From the NCBI GenBank assembly GCA_028703945.1, contig JAQVLW010000009.1, positions 1-64,000 on the forward strand: 64,000 nt of DNA, read 5' to 3'. The translations under genes and the position numbers were made by a program. Each line of letters starts with the position of its first letter. Position 1 is the first letter of the stretch. Shown here in pieces: positions 6,606 through 14,298 of this stretch. The notes under the pieces were generated by a model. It did no database searches. It was not told the DNA's origin and saw only the letters and a program-made list of their open reading frames with translations. Source of the stretch: Aliarcobacter sp. GTDB lineage: Bacteria; Campylobacterota; Campylobacteria; Campylobacterales; Arcobacteraceae.

Positions 6606-7388
6606 GTGGAGATTTTATCAAATTTAACTTTAGAAATTTTTAATCAACCTTTTTTATTAGAAAAAAGAATTGAGTTATTAATTGCAGTTAAAAGAACAGG
6701 CTCAATTAGCAAAGCTGCGAAAGAAGTTCCTATGAGTTATAAAGCTGCATGGGAAGCTATTGAAGCTATGAATAATCTATCAACTATACCAATTGTACAA
6801 AGAGAAACAGGTGGGGTTGGGGGTGGAGGAACGACACTTACACCTTATGGGGAAAATCTTATAGAAACCTTTGAAATTTTAAGAAATGAACAAAAAAAGT
6901 TTCTTAAGAATTTAAGCCAAATAACTGATATAAATACAGGGACATTAAAAACTATAAGGAAATTATCAATGCAAATTAGTGCTAGAAATCAGATTAGTGG
7001 TATTGTTGAATTAATTGAACATGGGAAAATAAATGCACAAGTGTTTATTAAATTAAAAAGTGGAAATACTCTTGTTTCAGTTATTACAAATACAGCAGCA
7101 AATAATCTAAATTTGGAAATTGGTGATGATGTGGTAGCTATTTTTAAATCAAGCACCGTATTAATTACAACAGATATGGCATTAAATATTAGTGCAAGAA
7201 ATAAATTTGATGGAATAGTTGATTCTATTAATCAAGATGAAATTAATACAGAATTAGTAATTGATATTGGAAATAGCGAAAAAATTGCCTCTATAATAAC
7301 TTCAAGCTCAGTTGAAAGGTTAAAAATAGAAAAAGGGTCACAGGTGAGTGCTATTATAAAAGCCTCGGATGTAATAATTGGAAAATAA
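6606..7388 (+). CDS. modE: Molybdate-dependent transcriptional regulator ModE
   Basis: 260 residues. The N-terminal winged HTH (about 1-115) contains RTGSISKAAKEVPMSYKAAW and the glycine-rich GGVGGGGTTLTPYG typical of ModE. It is followed by two Mop/TOBE molybdate-binding repeats (about 125-190 and 195-260), each starting LSMQISARNQ or LNISARNK. Full-length ModE binds molybdate through the di-Mop part and represses mod genes. The start is GTG with AAGGA five bases upstream. It is the first gene of the mod operon, 9 bp before modA, preceded by two ModE-box-like sequences. Confidence 0.93.
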   Translation: MEILSNLTLEIFNQPFLLEKRIELLIAVKRTGSISKAAKEVPMSYKAAWEAIEAMNNLSTIPIVQRETGGVGGGGTTLTPYGENLIETFEILRNEQKKFLKNLSQITDINTGTLKTIRKLSMQISARNQISGIVELIEHGKINAQVFIKLKSGNTLVSVITNTAANNLNLEIGDDVVAIFKSSTVLITTDMALNISARNKFDGIVDSINQDEINTELVIDIGNSEKIASIITSSSVERLKIEKGSQVSAIIKASDVIIGK

Positions 7389-7397
7389 GGAAAAAAA

Positions 7398-8174
7398 ATG
7401 AAAAAGATAATCTTAGGATTTATGGTTTTATGTTCAAGTATATTTGCAGGTGAGATTACAGTTGCCGCTGCTGCAAATGTTACTTATGCTATGGATAAAT
7501 TAGTAAAAGAATTTAATGTTGCTAACCCTGATACAAAAGTTGTTGTTACATTAAGTAGTAGTGGGAAATTAGTTTCACAAATCGAAAATGGTGCACCATT
7601 TGATATTTTTATGTCAGCAGATATGAAATTCCCACAAGCACTATTTGATAAAAAATTAACAACAATAGCACCTGTAATATATGCTCAAGGTGCCTTAGCA
7701 ATGTTAAGTTCAAAAGAGCTTGATTATTCAAAAGGAATAAATATATTAAATGATATTTCAATATCAAAAATTGCAGTTGCTAATCCAAAAACTGCACCTT
7801 ATGGAGCGGCTGCTATTGAAGCAATTAAAAATGCAAAAATAGGAAATGGCGTTGAAAGCAAATTTGTATTCGCAGAATCAATTTCACAAGCTGTAACTTA
7901 TGCTATTACTGCTGCTGATGTTGGTTTTATCGCAAAATCATCTTTATATGAAGATAATATGACTAAATATAAAGAAAATAAAAATTGGATAACTGTTGAT
8001 CCAAAACTTTATACTTCAATTGACCAAGGAATCGTAATAATTGACCATTCAAATAGTCTTGTTGGATTGATTAAAGATAACAATAAAAAAGAAGAAGTAA
8101 AAGCTTTTTATGATTTTATTTTAGGTGCAAAAGCTAAAAAAATATTTGAAGATTATGGTTATATAACAAAATGA
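7398..8174 (+). CDS. modA: Molybdate ABC transporter, periplasmic binding protein ModA
   Basis: 258 residues with a signal peptide (MKKIILGFMVLCSSIFA). The mature protein begins EITVAAAANVTYAMDKLVKE, the ModA signature, followed by SSSGKLVSQIENGAPFDIFMSAD, in which the first serines bind the oxyanion. GAPFD and SADM are conserved in the ModA class. It captures molybdate or tungstate in the periplasm and delivers it to ModB. Its stop overlaps the mop gene by 4 bp, so the genes are coupled. Confidence 0.93.
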   Translation: MKKIILGFMVLCSSIFAGEITVAAAANVTYAMDKLVKEFNVANPDTKVVVTLSSSGKLVSQIENGAPFDIFMSADMKFPQALFDKKLTTIAPVIYAQGALAMLSSKELDYSKGINILNDISISKIAVANPKTAPYGAAAIEAIKNAKIGNGVESKFVFAESISQAVTYAITAADVGFIAKSSLYEDNMTKYKENKNWITVDPKLYTSIDQGIVIIDHSNSLVGLIKDNNKKEEVKAFYDFILGAKAKKIFEDYGYITK

Positions 8175-8572
8175 GCCAATTAGTTGCAACAATAAAAAAA
8201 ATAAATTCTATTGATAATCTAAATATTGTAGAGTTTGATTTTCATGGATTAACTCTAAAAATGATGAGTTTAGATTTAAATACTGATGTACAAATAGGTA
8301 AAAAAGTAAAACTTTCTGTTAAACCTACAAACATCTCTATTGCTAAAAATCTAATAGGTGAAATAAGTTTATCAAATCAAATTGTTGCAACTATTGAAAA
8401 TTTAGAAAATGGGCAATTACTCTCTAGTGTTAGCCTAAAAGTTCATAATACACTACTTGAAAGTATTATAACTGTAGATTCATCAAAAAGAATGAATCTA
8501 CAAATTGGGGAAGTTGTTACAATTTTGATTAAAGCAAGTAATTTATCTATTGATGAAGTGCTAAATGATTGA
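8171..8572 (+). CDS. Di-Mop molybdate-binding protein (molbindin-like)
   Basis: 133 residues made of two tandem Mop/TOBE repeats (about 1-65 and 67-131), with ending blocks VKLSVKPTNISIAKN and VVTILIKASNLSIDEV. Stand-alone Mop proteins store or buffer molybdate in the cytoplasm. The first repeat is divergent from the canonical SARN motif, so its oxyanion site may be altered. It overlaps modA by 4 bp and modB by 8 bp, an unusual position between binding protein and permease. A regulatory role on the transporter is possible. Confidence 0.75.
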   Translation: MSQLVATIKKINSIDNLNIVEFDFHGLTLKMMSLDLNTDVQIGKKVKLSVKPTNISIAKNLIGEISLSNQIVATIENLENGQLLSSVSLKVHNTLLESIITVDSSKRMNLQIGEVVTILIKASNLSIDEVLND

Positions 8573-9266
8573 AATATTAAGAAATATTGATTTTGAACCG
8601 TTTATACTCTCTTTTAAATTAGCAGGAATTACTACTTTAATTTTGTTTCTTATTAGCTTACCAATTGCTTGGTATTTATCTCAAACTAAATCAAAATTTA
8701 AACCTATATTAGAAGCAGTTACCGCTTTACCTATTGTTTTACCTCCTTCTGTTTTGGGGTTTTATATACTTGTTTCTTTGTCTCATAATTCACCAATAGG
8801 TCAGTTTTTCCAAGAATATTTTGGTACGAAATTGGTTTTTAATTTCACAGGTTTAATAATTGCTAGTTGTTTTTATAGTTTGCCTTTTATGGTTCAGCCT
8901 TTACAAGGTGGTTTAGAAAGTATAAATAAAAATATGCTTGAAGCTAGCTATATAAGTGGCAAAAGTAAACTAGAAACTCTTTTTAGAGTTGCTTTACCAA
9001 ATATAAAACCCGCTTTATTAACAGCAATTATAATTACTTTTTCTCATACTGTTGGAGAATTTGGAGTTGTTTTAATGATTGGTGGAAGTATTCCAGGAGA
9101 AACAAAAGTAGCATCTATCGCTATTTATGAATTTACAGAAACTATGGATTATACTAATGCACATATTTATAGTGCAATTATGATAACTCTTAGTTTTCTT
9201 ACTCTTCTAGGCGTTTATATTTTTAATGGAAAACAAAAAAGAGTATTTGCAGGATTTAGTAAATGA
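8565..9266 (+). CDS. modB: Molybdate ABC transporter permease ModB
   Basis: 233 residues with about five to six membrane segments. The cytoplasmic EAA loop, EASYISGKSKLETLFRVALP, matches the ModB/CysTW permease consensus and docks on the ATPase. VLPPSVLGFYIL and GEFGVVLMIGGSIPGET are typical ModB segments. It starts within the mop gene and overlaps modC by 4 bp. It forms the channel for molybdate with ModA and ModC. Confidence 0.92.
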   Translation: MIEILRNIDFEPFILSFKLAGITTLILFLISLPIAWYLSQTKSKFKPILEAVTALPIVLPPSVLGFYILVSLSHNSPIGQFFQEYFGTKLVFNFTGLIIASCFYSLPFMVQPLQGGLESINKNMLEASYISGKSKLETLFRVALPNIKPALLTAIIITFSHTVGEFGVVLMIGGSIPGETKVASIAIYEFTETMDYTNAHIYSAIMITLSFLTLLGVYIFNGKQKRVFAGFSK

Positions 9267-10117
9267 TAAAAATTGATATAAATAAAAAACTTCATGGTGC
9301 AAATGGAGAGATGGATTTAAATATAAATCTTGAAATAAAACAAGGTGAATTTTTAGCACTTGCAGGACTTAGTGGAAGTGGTAAAACAACTCTTTTAAGG
9401 ATTTTAGCTGGTCTTGAAGAGGCAAGTGGAACTATAAATATTGATAATGATATTTGGTTAAATGATAAATTTTCTTTAGCTCCTCAAAAAAGAGAGATAG
9501 GTTTTGTATTTCAAGATTATGCTTTATTCCCAAATTTTTCAGTAATAGATAATCTTTTATATGTAAATAAAGATAAAAATTTGGCTAATTATTTGTTGAA
9601 AATGACTGAATTGGATGAATTAAAAAATAGATTTCCTCAAACACTAAGTGGAGGACAAAAACAAAGAATTAGTTTGTGTCGGGCATTAATGAATAGACCA
9701 AAAATATTATTAATGGATGAACCTTTATCCGCACTTGATTCTAATATGAGAACAAAACTTCAAGATGAAATTCTTGCTTTACATAAAGAATTTAAAACTA
9801 CAACAATTATGGTAAGCCATGATTCAAGTGAAATTTACCGTTTAGCAAACCGTATGGTAGTTTTAAATTATGGGCAAATAATAAGTGATGGAAGACCTAA
9901 AGATATACTTCTAAAAACAAAAGGTAGCCAAAAATTCTCATTTGAAGGTGAACTTTTAGATATAGTAAAAGTTGATGTAATTTATGTAGCAATTGTTTCA
10001 ATTGGACAACAATTAGTCGAAGTTGTTGTTAGTAAAGATGAAGTAATAAATTTAGAAATTGGACAACGAGTAACTCTTTCTACCAAAGCATTTTCACCTA
10101 CAATACAAGGTCAATAA
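9263..10117 (+). CDS. modC: Molybdate ABC transporter ATPase ModC
   Basis: 284 residues. Walker A is GLSGSGKTT, the signature motif is LSGGQKQR, Walker B is ILLMDEPLSALD and the switch His is in MVSHDSSE. A single C-terminal TOBE/Mop-like domain follows (about 225-284), which in ModC senses molybdate and can cause trans-inhibition. It is slightly shorter than E. coli ModC (352). It energises molybdate import through ModB. Confidence 0.92.
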   Translation: MIKIDINKKLHGANGEMDLNINLEIKQGEFLALAGLSGSGKTTLLRILAGLEEASGTINIDNDIWLNDKFSLAPQKREIGFVFQDYALFPNFSVIDNLLYVNKDKNLANYLLKMTELDELKNRFPQTLSGGQKQRISLCRALMNRPKILLMDEPLSALDSNMRTKLQDEILALHKEFKTTTIMVSHDSSEIYRLANRMVVLNYGQIISDGRPKDILLKTKGSQKFSFEGELLDIVKVDVIYVAIVSIGQQLVEVVVSKDEVINLEIGQRVTLSTKAFSPTIQGQ

Positions 10118-10136
10118 GTCAATTTAAAGGAAAATT

Positions 10137-10949
10137 ATGGGATTAATTCAAACAAATTTAGACACTTTAAATTTTGCAGAACTTTATAAAGAGCAAATGA
10201 AAAGTTCAACTTTTAAAGGGAAAAATAGCCAAGATTGGGACAAAAGAGCAAGTGGTATGAATTTAAATGTTCATAAAAGTATCTATACAAAAACTTTTAT
10301 TGATAAAATTGATACAACAAATGCTTCTTCACTTTTAGATGTTGGATGTGGACCAGGAACAATTACTTTAGCAATTGCTTCTAAAATGCAAAAAGTTTAT
10401 GCTCTTGATTATTCAGAAGGAATGTTAGATTGTGTAAAGAATAATTGTAAAGAAAAGAAACTTTCAAACGTAGTTACTATTCATAAATCTTGGGAAGATA
10501 ATTGGGATGATGTACCAAAAGCTGATATTGTTGTAGCTTCAAGATCAATGGAAGTAAAAGACATAAAAGATGCACTTATAAAACTAAATTCAAAAGCAAA
10601 TAAAAGAGTTTACCTTACTACAAAAGTTGGTGGAAGTTTTATAGATACGCAGATTTTAAATCAATTAGAAAGAGAAGTTTACCCAAGACCTGATTATATA
10701 TATTTAGTAAATGTTTTACATAGTATGGGAATATTTGCTCATGTTGATTTTATTTTGAGTGAAAATACAAAATTTGAGAGTTCAAGTGATGATGAATTTA
10801 TAGAAAGAGTTGGTTGGAGTTTAGGTGAACTTTCAAATGAAGAAAAAATTGTATTAAAAAACTATTTTAATACAACATATAAATATAAAAAAAATAGTGA
10901 TTATTTAAATTGGGCTTTAATTTCGTGGGAAATAGAAGAAAATATATAA
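10137..10949 (+). CDS. Class I SAM-dependent methyltransferase of the mod operon
   Basis: 270 residues. SAM-binding motif I is LLDVGCGPGTITLA (about 60-75), followed by an acidic residue in YALDYSEGML and a motif IV-like region ADIVVASRSM. The C-terminal half has no substrate domain I recognise. It follows modC by 19 bp with its own AAGGAAA site, so it belongs to the mod transcript. Its substrate could be a metal-related small molecule, but that rests only on position. Methylation of a protein or unrelated metabolite is equally compatible. Confidence 0.75.
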   Translation: MGLIQTNLDTLNFAELYKEQMKSSTFKGKNSQDWDKRASGMNLNVHKSIYTKTFIDKIDTTNASSLLDVGCGPGTITLAIASKMQKVYALDYSEGMLDCVKNNCKEKKLSNVVTIHKSWEDNWDDVPKADIVVASRSMEVKDIKDALIKLNSKANKRVYLTTKVGGSFIDTQILNQLEREVYPRPDYIYLVNVLHSMGIFAHVDFILSENTKFESSSDDEFIERVGWSLGELSNEEKIVLKNYFNTTYKYKKNSDYLNWALISWEIEENI

Positions 10950-11048
10950 AAGATTACAATACAAGATTCTGAAAAAGTAATCTATTGATTTTCCCTCCTA
11001 TTTTTTTGTTATTTTTTGTAGCACAAATTTTTTTTGAAAAGAGAAAAA

Positions 11049-11894
11049 ATGTTTAATTTATCAATAAGAGAATTAGAAAATTATATCCAAGATGATTTAC
11101 CATATTTTGATTTAACTACTAGTTTACAAAATTGTAATAATACAAAAGCTCAAATTGAAGTTTTTACAAGGGAAGATATTATTATTTCATGTAGTGAAGA
11201 AGCGGCAAAAATAGCTGAACTTTTGGATTGTAAAGTTGAGTTTTTTGTAAAAAGTAAAAATAAAGTTGAAAAAGGAAATACTATTTTAAAGTTTTCAGGA
11301 CTTTATGAAGATGTTCATAAAGCTTGGAGATTAACTCAAGTTCTTTTAGAATATAGCTGCAAAATAAGTACTTATGCTCATCAAATGAAAGAAAAAATAG
11401 AGAAAATAAATCCATCTTGCGAACTACTAACTACAAGAAAAACTTTTCCTTTTTCAAAAAGATTTTGCATAAAAGCCACAATTTGTGGTGGTGCAACGAT
11501 TCATAGATTAAATTTATCTGAAACTATTTTATTTTTTGATGGACATAGAATTTTATTTAAGAATAATGAAGAATTTTACAAAGATTTAGAAAGAATAAAA
11601 ATAAAAATTCCAGAAAAAAAACTAAATGTGGAAAGCTACACTTTTGAAGATAGTATAAATCTAATGAAATATGGTGTTGATGTAATTCAACTTGATAAGA
11701 TAGATTTAAATGAGTTAGAAAAAGTTGTAATTTATAAAAATAAAAACTTCCCAAATATAAAAATAACAGTGGCTGGTGGAATAAAACTTTCAAATGTTGA
11801 AGAATATGTTAAAAAAGGTGTAGATGGAATTGTCACAAGTTCTGTATATAACTGTGGAATGGCAGATATTAGTAGTAAATTAAAAATTATTTAA
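11049..11894 (+). CDS. modD: ModD, quinolinate phosphoribosyltransferase-like protein
   Basis: 281 residues from ATG at 11049; an upstream TTG at 11034 is possible but ATG sits closer to the AAAAGAGAA site and fits family starts. The protein looks like NadC: YIQDDLPYFDLTT at the start, TTRKTFPFSKRFCIKA (the catalytic-type Arg/Lys strand), DVIQLDKI and TVAGGIKLSNVEEYVKKG for phosphate binding. ModD is a NadC paralogue found in mod operons. Its reaction is unknown, though a role in molybdenum use is assumed. An 84-bp gap from the methyltransferase gene leaves room for a second promoter. Confidence 0.85.
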   Translation: MFNLSIRELENYIQDDLPYFDLTTSLQNCNNTKAQIEVFTREDIIISCSEEAAKIAELLDCKVEFFVKSKNKVEKGNTILKFSGLYEDVHKAWRLTQVLLEYSCKISTYAHQMKEKIEKINPSCELLTTRKTFPFSKRFCIKATICGGATIHRLNLSETILFFDGHRILFKNNEEFYKDLERIKIKIPEKKLNVESYTFEDSINLMKYGVDVIQLDKIDLNELEKVVIYKNKNFPNIKITVAGGIKLSNVEEYVKKGVDGIVTSSVYNCGMADISSKLKII

Positions 11895-11918
11895 ATATAA
11901 GGAGTTCCCTATATTTAA
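11891..11918. terminator. Bidirectional terminator between modD and the RluA-type gene
   Basis: TTAAATATAAGG and CCCTATATTTAA form a 12-bp stem with one mismatch and an AGTT loop between two convergent stop codons. Flanking A/T runs support termination in both directions. Confidence 0.6.
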
Positions 11919-11924
11919 ACTATG

Positions 11925-12821
11925 TTAGTTTATAAATTCATTATAAAGGTCTTTATTTTTAGAGAAAATTTTATAAGTTATATCTTTGTATGTAAACTCT
12001 AAATAATTTGCATGAAGCCATAATCTATTTGATTTTGTAACTTCAAATCTATCTTCTTCACTTAAAGTTTTATTTAGATAATTTTCTGCATTTTCATCAT
12101 CTATTCCATAGATTGGGTCACCTAAAATTCTGTGACCAATTGAATATAAATGAACTCTAATTTGATGTTGTCTTCCTGTTAATGGAATCGCTTCAATAAG
12201 CGTTAAATCTTTTTCTTTATTGTATTTTAGAGGTTTAATGATTGTTACTGATTCTTTTCCATCATCACAAACTTTCATTCGTACACCAATAACAAGCCCT
12301 TCTCTATCAAGTCCTTTGTCTATTCTAATTTCTTCTTTTATATGTCCTTGAGCAATTGCTAAATATGATTTGTGATATTTTTTATCTTGAAACATCTCTT
12401 TTAAAGAAACTTCACTTTTTTTGTTTTTCCCAACTATTATAAGTCCCGAAGTTTCGGCATCGATTCTATGAATTAAATTTGCATTTTCTCCAAAATGAAA
12501 TCTAATTTCATCGAGTAAAGAGTAAGGTGTGTTTTTTGAAATAGGATGAACCATTAGGTTTGTTGGTTTATCAAATATTGCGAAATCATTAAATTCAATT
12601 AAAGGTTTTAATCCCCTAGAAACACCCTCGAAAACAGCTATATAAATATAATCAGTAGGAATAGTTTCCCCTGTATTTATGGTATTCATATTTTCATCAA
12701 ATATTCTTCCTTTTGATGTTAATCTTTGCCCTATTTTTGGGTCTAATCCCAAATCATTTATTAAAAATATTTGTATTTTCTTATCTTTTATAGCTTTATG
12801 TTTTTTAAGTGTAAATGGCAA
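11925..12821 (-). CDS. RluA-family pseudouridine synthase
   Basis: 298 residues. The catalytic motif is HRIDAETSGLIIVGKN (about 117-132), with the conserved Asp in RID, and LTGRQHQIRVHLYSIGHRILGDPIYG is the second RluA signature. The N-terminal 75 residues are degenerate for an S4 domain. It isomerises uridine to pseudouridine in rRNA or tRNA; the target base cannot be deduced. It is divergent from purB and convergent with modD. Confidence 0.85.
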   Translation of the reverse strand: MPFTLKKHKAIKDKKIQIFLINDLGLDPKIGQRLTSKGRIFDENMNTINTGETIPTDYIYIAVFEGVSRGLKPLIEFNDFAIFDKPTNLMVHPISKNTPYSLLDEIRFHFGENANLIHRIDAETSGLIIVGKNKKSEVSLKEMFQDKKYHKSYLAIAQGHIKEEIRIDKGLDREGLVIGVRMKVCDDGKESVTIIKPLKYNKEKDLTLIEAIPLTGRQHQIRVHLYSIGHRILGDPIYGIDDENAENYLNKTLSEEDRFEVTKSNRLWLHANYLEFTYKDITYKIFSKNKDLYNEFIN

Positions 12822-12844
12822 ACTTTTGTCCTATTCTTTTTTGG

Positions 12845-12874
12845 AAATCTGTTATTTCTTATCAGATTTTTTAA
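12845..12874. terminator. Hairpin with T run upstream of purB
   Basis: AAATCTG and CAGATTT (12845-12851, 12863-12869) form a stem followed by TTTT on the plus strand. It lies between two divergent genes, where no terminator is expected. It could stop antisense transcription or be a chance fold. Confidence 0.3.
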
Positions 12875-12958
12875 TTTTAGATTTTGTCTTTTTAGATACA
12901 ATATCATACTAAAATAATCAAAAATACTTTATAAAAACGAAAACAAGGGACTATTAAA

Positions 12959-14287
12959 ATGGTTGAAAGATATGCTAGAGAAGAAATGACAAAACAATGG
13001 ACACAGCATGCAAGATACGCAGCGTGGCTTGAAGTTGAAAAGGCGGCTGTAAAAGCATGGAATAAACTAGGTCTTATCCCTGATGCTGATTGTGAAAAAA
13101 TTATTAAAAATGCTACTTTTTCAGTTGAGCGAATTGAAGAAATAGAAGCTGTTACAAAACATGATTTAATCGCTTTTAATACAAGTGTAAGTGAGAGTTT
13201 AGGTGAAGAATCAAGATGGTTTCACTATGGTATGACATCTTCAGATGCTGTTGATACGGGTGTTGCTCTTCAAATGAGAGACTCTTTAAAAATTATTATT
13301 GAAGATGTAAAAATGCTAATGGAATCTATTAAAAAAAGAGCAATTGAGCATAAAATGACTTTAATGGTTGGAAGAAGTCATGGTATTCATGGTGAGCCTA
13401 TTACTTTTGGTTTAACTTTAGCTGTTTGGTATGATGAGATGGCAAGACATCTAACAAATTTAGAACAAACTATGGAAGTAATTGCTGTTGGTCAAATTTC
13501 AGGTGCAATGGGTAATTTTGCTCATGCACCTTTAGAGCTTGAAGAGTATGCAATGGCTGAATTAGGTTTAAAATGTGAGCCTTGTTCAAATCAAGTAATT
13601 CATAGAGATAGATATGCAAGACTTGCAACAACACTTGCACTTTTAGCATCTTCAATTGAAAAATTCGCAGTTCAAGTAAGACATTTACAAAGAACAGAAG
13701 TTTATGAGTGTGAAGAGTATTTTGCAAAAGGTCAAAAAGGTTCTTCTGCAATGCCTCATAAAAGAAATCCAATTTTAACAGAAAATATAACTGGACTTGC
13801 AAGAATGATTAGAGCATACGCTGCACCTGCCATGGAAAATGTTGCACTTTGGCATGAAAGAGATATTTCACACTCATCAACTGAAAGATTCTGGTTACCA
13901 GATGCATTTATTACATCTGATTTTATGTTACACAGAATGAATAGCGTAATTGCAAACTTAACAGTTATGCCTGAAAATATGATGAAAAATTTAAACCTAA
14001 CTGGTGGATTAGTATTCTCTCAAAGAGTATTATTAGAACTTCCATTACAAGGTGTAAGTAGAGAAGATGCTTATAGAATTATTCAAAGAAATGCAATGAA
14101 AGTTTGGGAAGAAATCCAACACGGAAAACCTACAACAAATGAAAAAGGCGAATCATTATATCTTCAATATCTTTTAGCAGATGAAGAATTGAGAAATTCA
14201 TTAAGTGAAGAAAAAATAAGAGAGTGTTTTAATTTTGATTATTACACAAAAAATGTAGACGCTATTTTTAATAGAGTTTTTAAATAA
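12959..14287 (+). CDS. purB: Adenylosuccinate lyase
   Basis: 442 residues, normal for the short bacterial PurB. The fumarase-superfamily signature is GSSAMPHKRNP (about 259-269), containing the flexible catalytic Ser loop. The catalytic His lies in MVGRSHGIHGEP and the substrate-binding stretch is MTSSDAVDTG. It removes fumarate from SAICAR and from adenylosuccinate in purine synthesis. A site AAGGGA lies upstream. It is followed by nrdA after 11 bp, grouping AMP and deoxynucleotide synthesis. Confidence 0.96.
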   Translation: MVERYAREEMTKQWTQHARYAAWLEVEKAAVKAWNKLGLIPDADCEKIIKNATFSVERIEEIEAVTKHDLIAFNTSVSESLGEESRWFHYGMTSSDAVDTGVALQMRDSLKIIIEDVKMLMESIKKRAIEHKMTLMVGRSHGIHGEPITFGLTLAVWYDEMARHLTNLEQTMEVIAVGQISGAMGNFAHAPLELEEYAMAELGLKCEPCSNQVIHRDRYARLATTLALLASSIEKFAVQVRHLQRTEVYECEEYFAKGQKGSSAMPHKRNPILTENITGLARMIRAYAAPAMENVALWHERDISHSSTERFWLPDAFITSDFMLHRMNSVIANLTVMPENMMKNLNLTGGLVFSQRVLLELPLQGVSREDAYRIIQRNAMKVWEEIQHGKPTTNEKGESLYLQYLLADEELRNSLSEEKIRECFNFDYYTKNVDAIFNRVFK

Positions 14288-14298
14288 TAAGGTAATTT

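Noticed and set aside
12845-12874. Attenuator controlling purB
   Set aside because: The hairpin lies upstream of the likely purB promoter near 12895, so it would not be in the purB message; listed only as a weak terminator.
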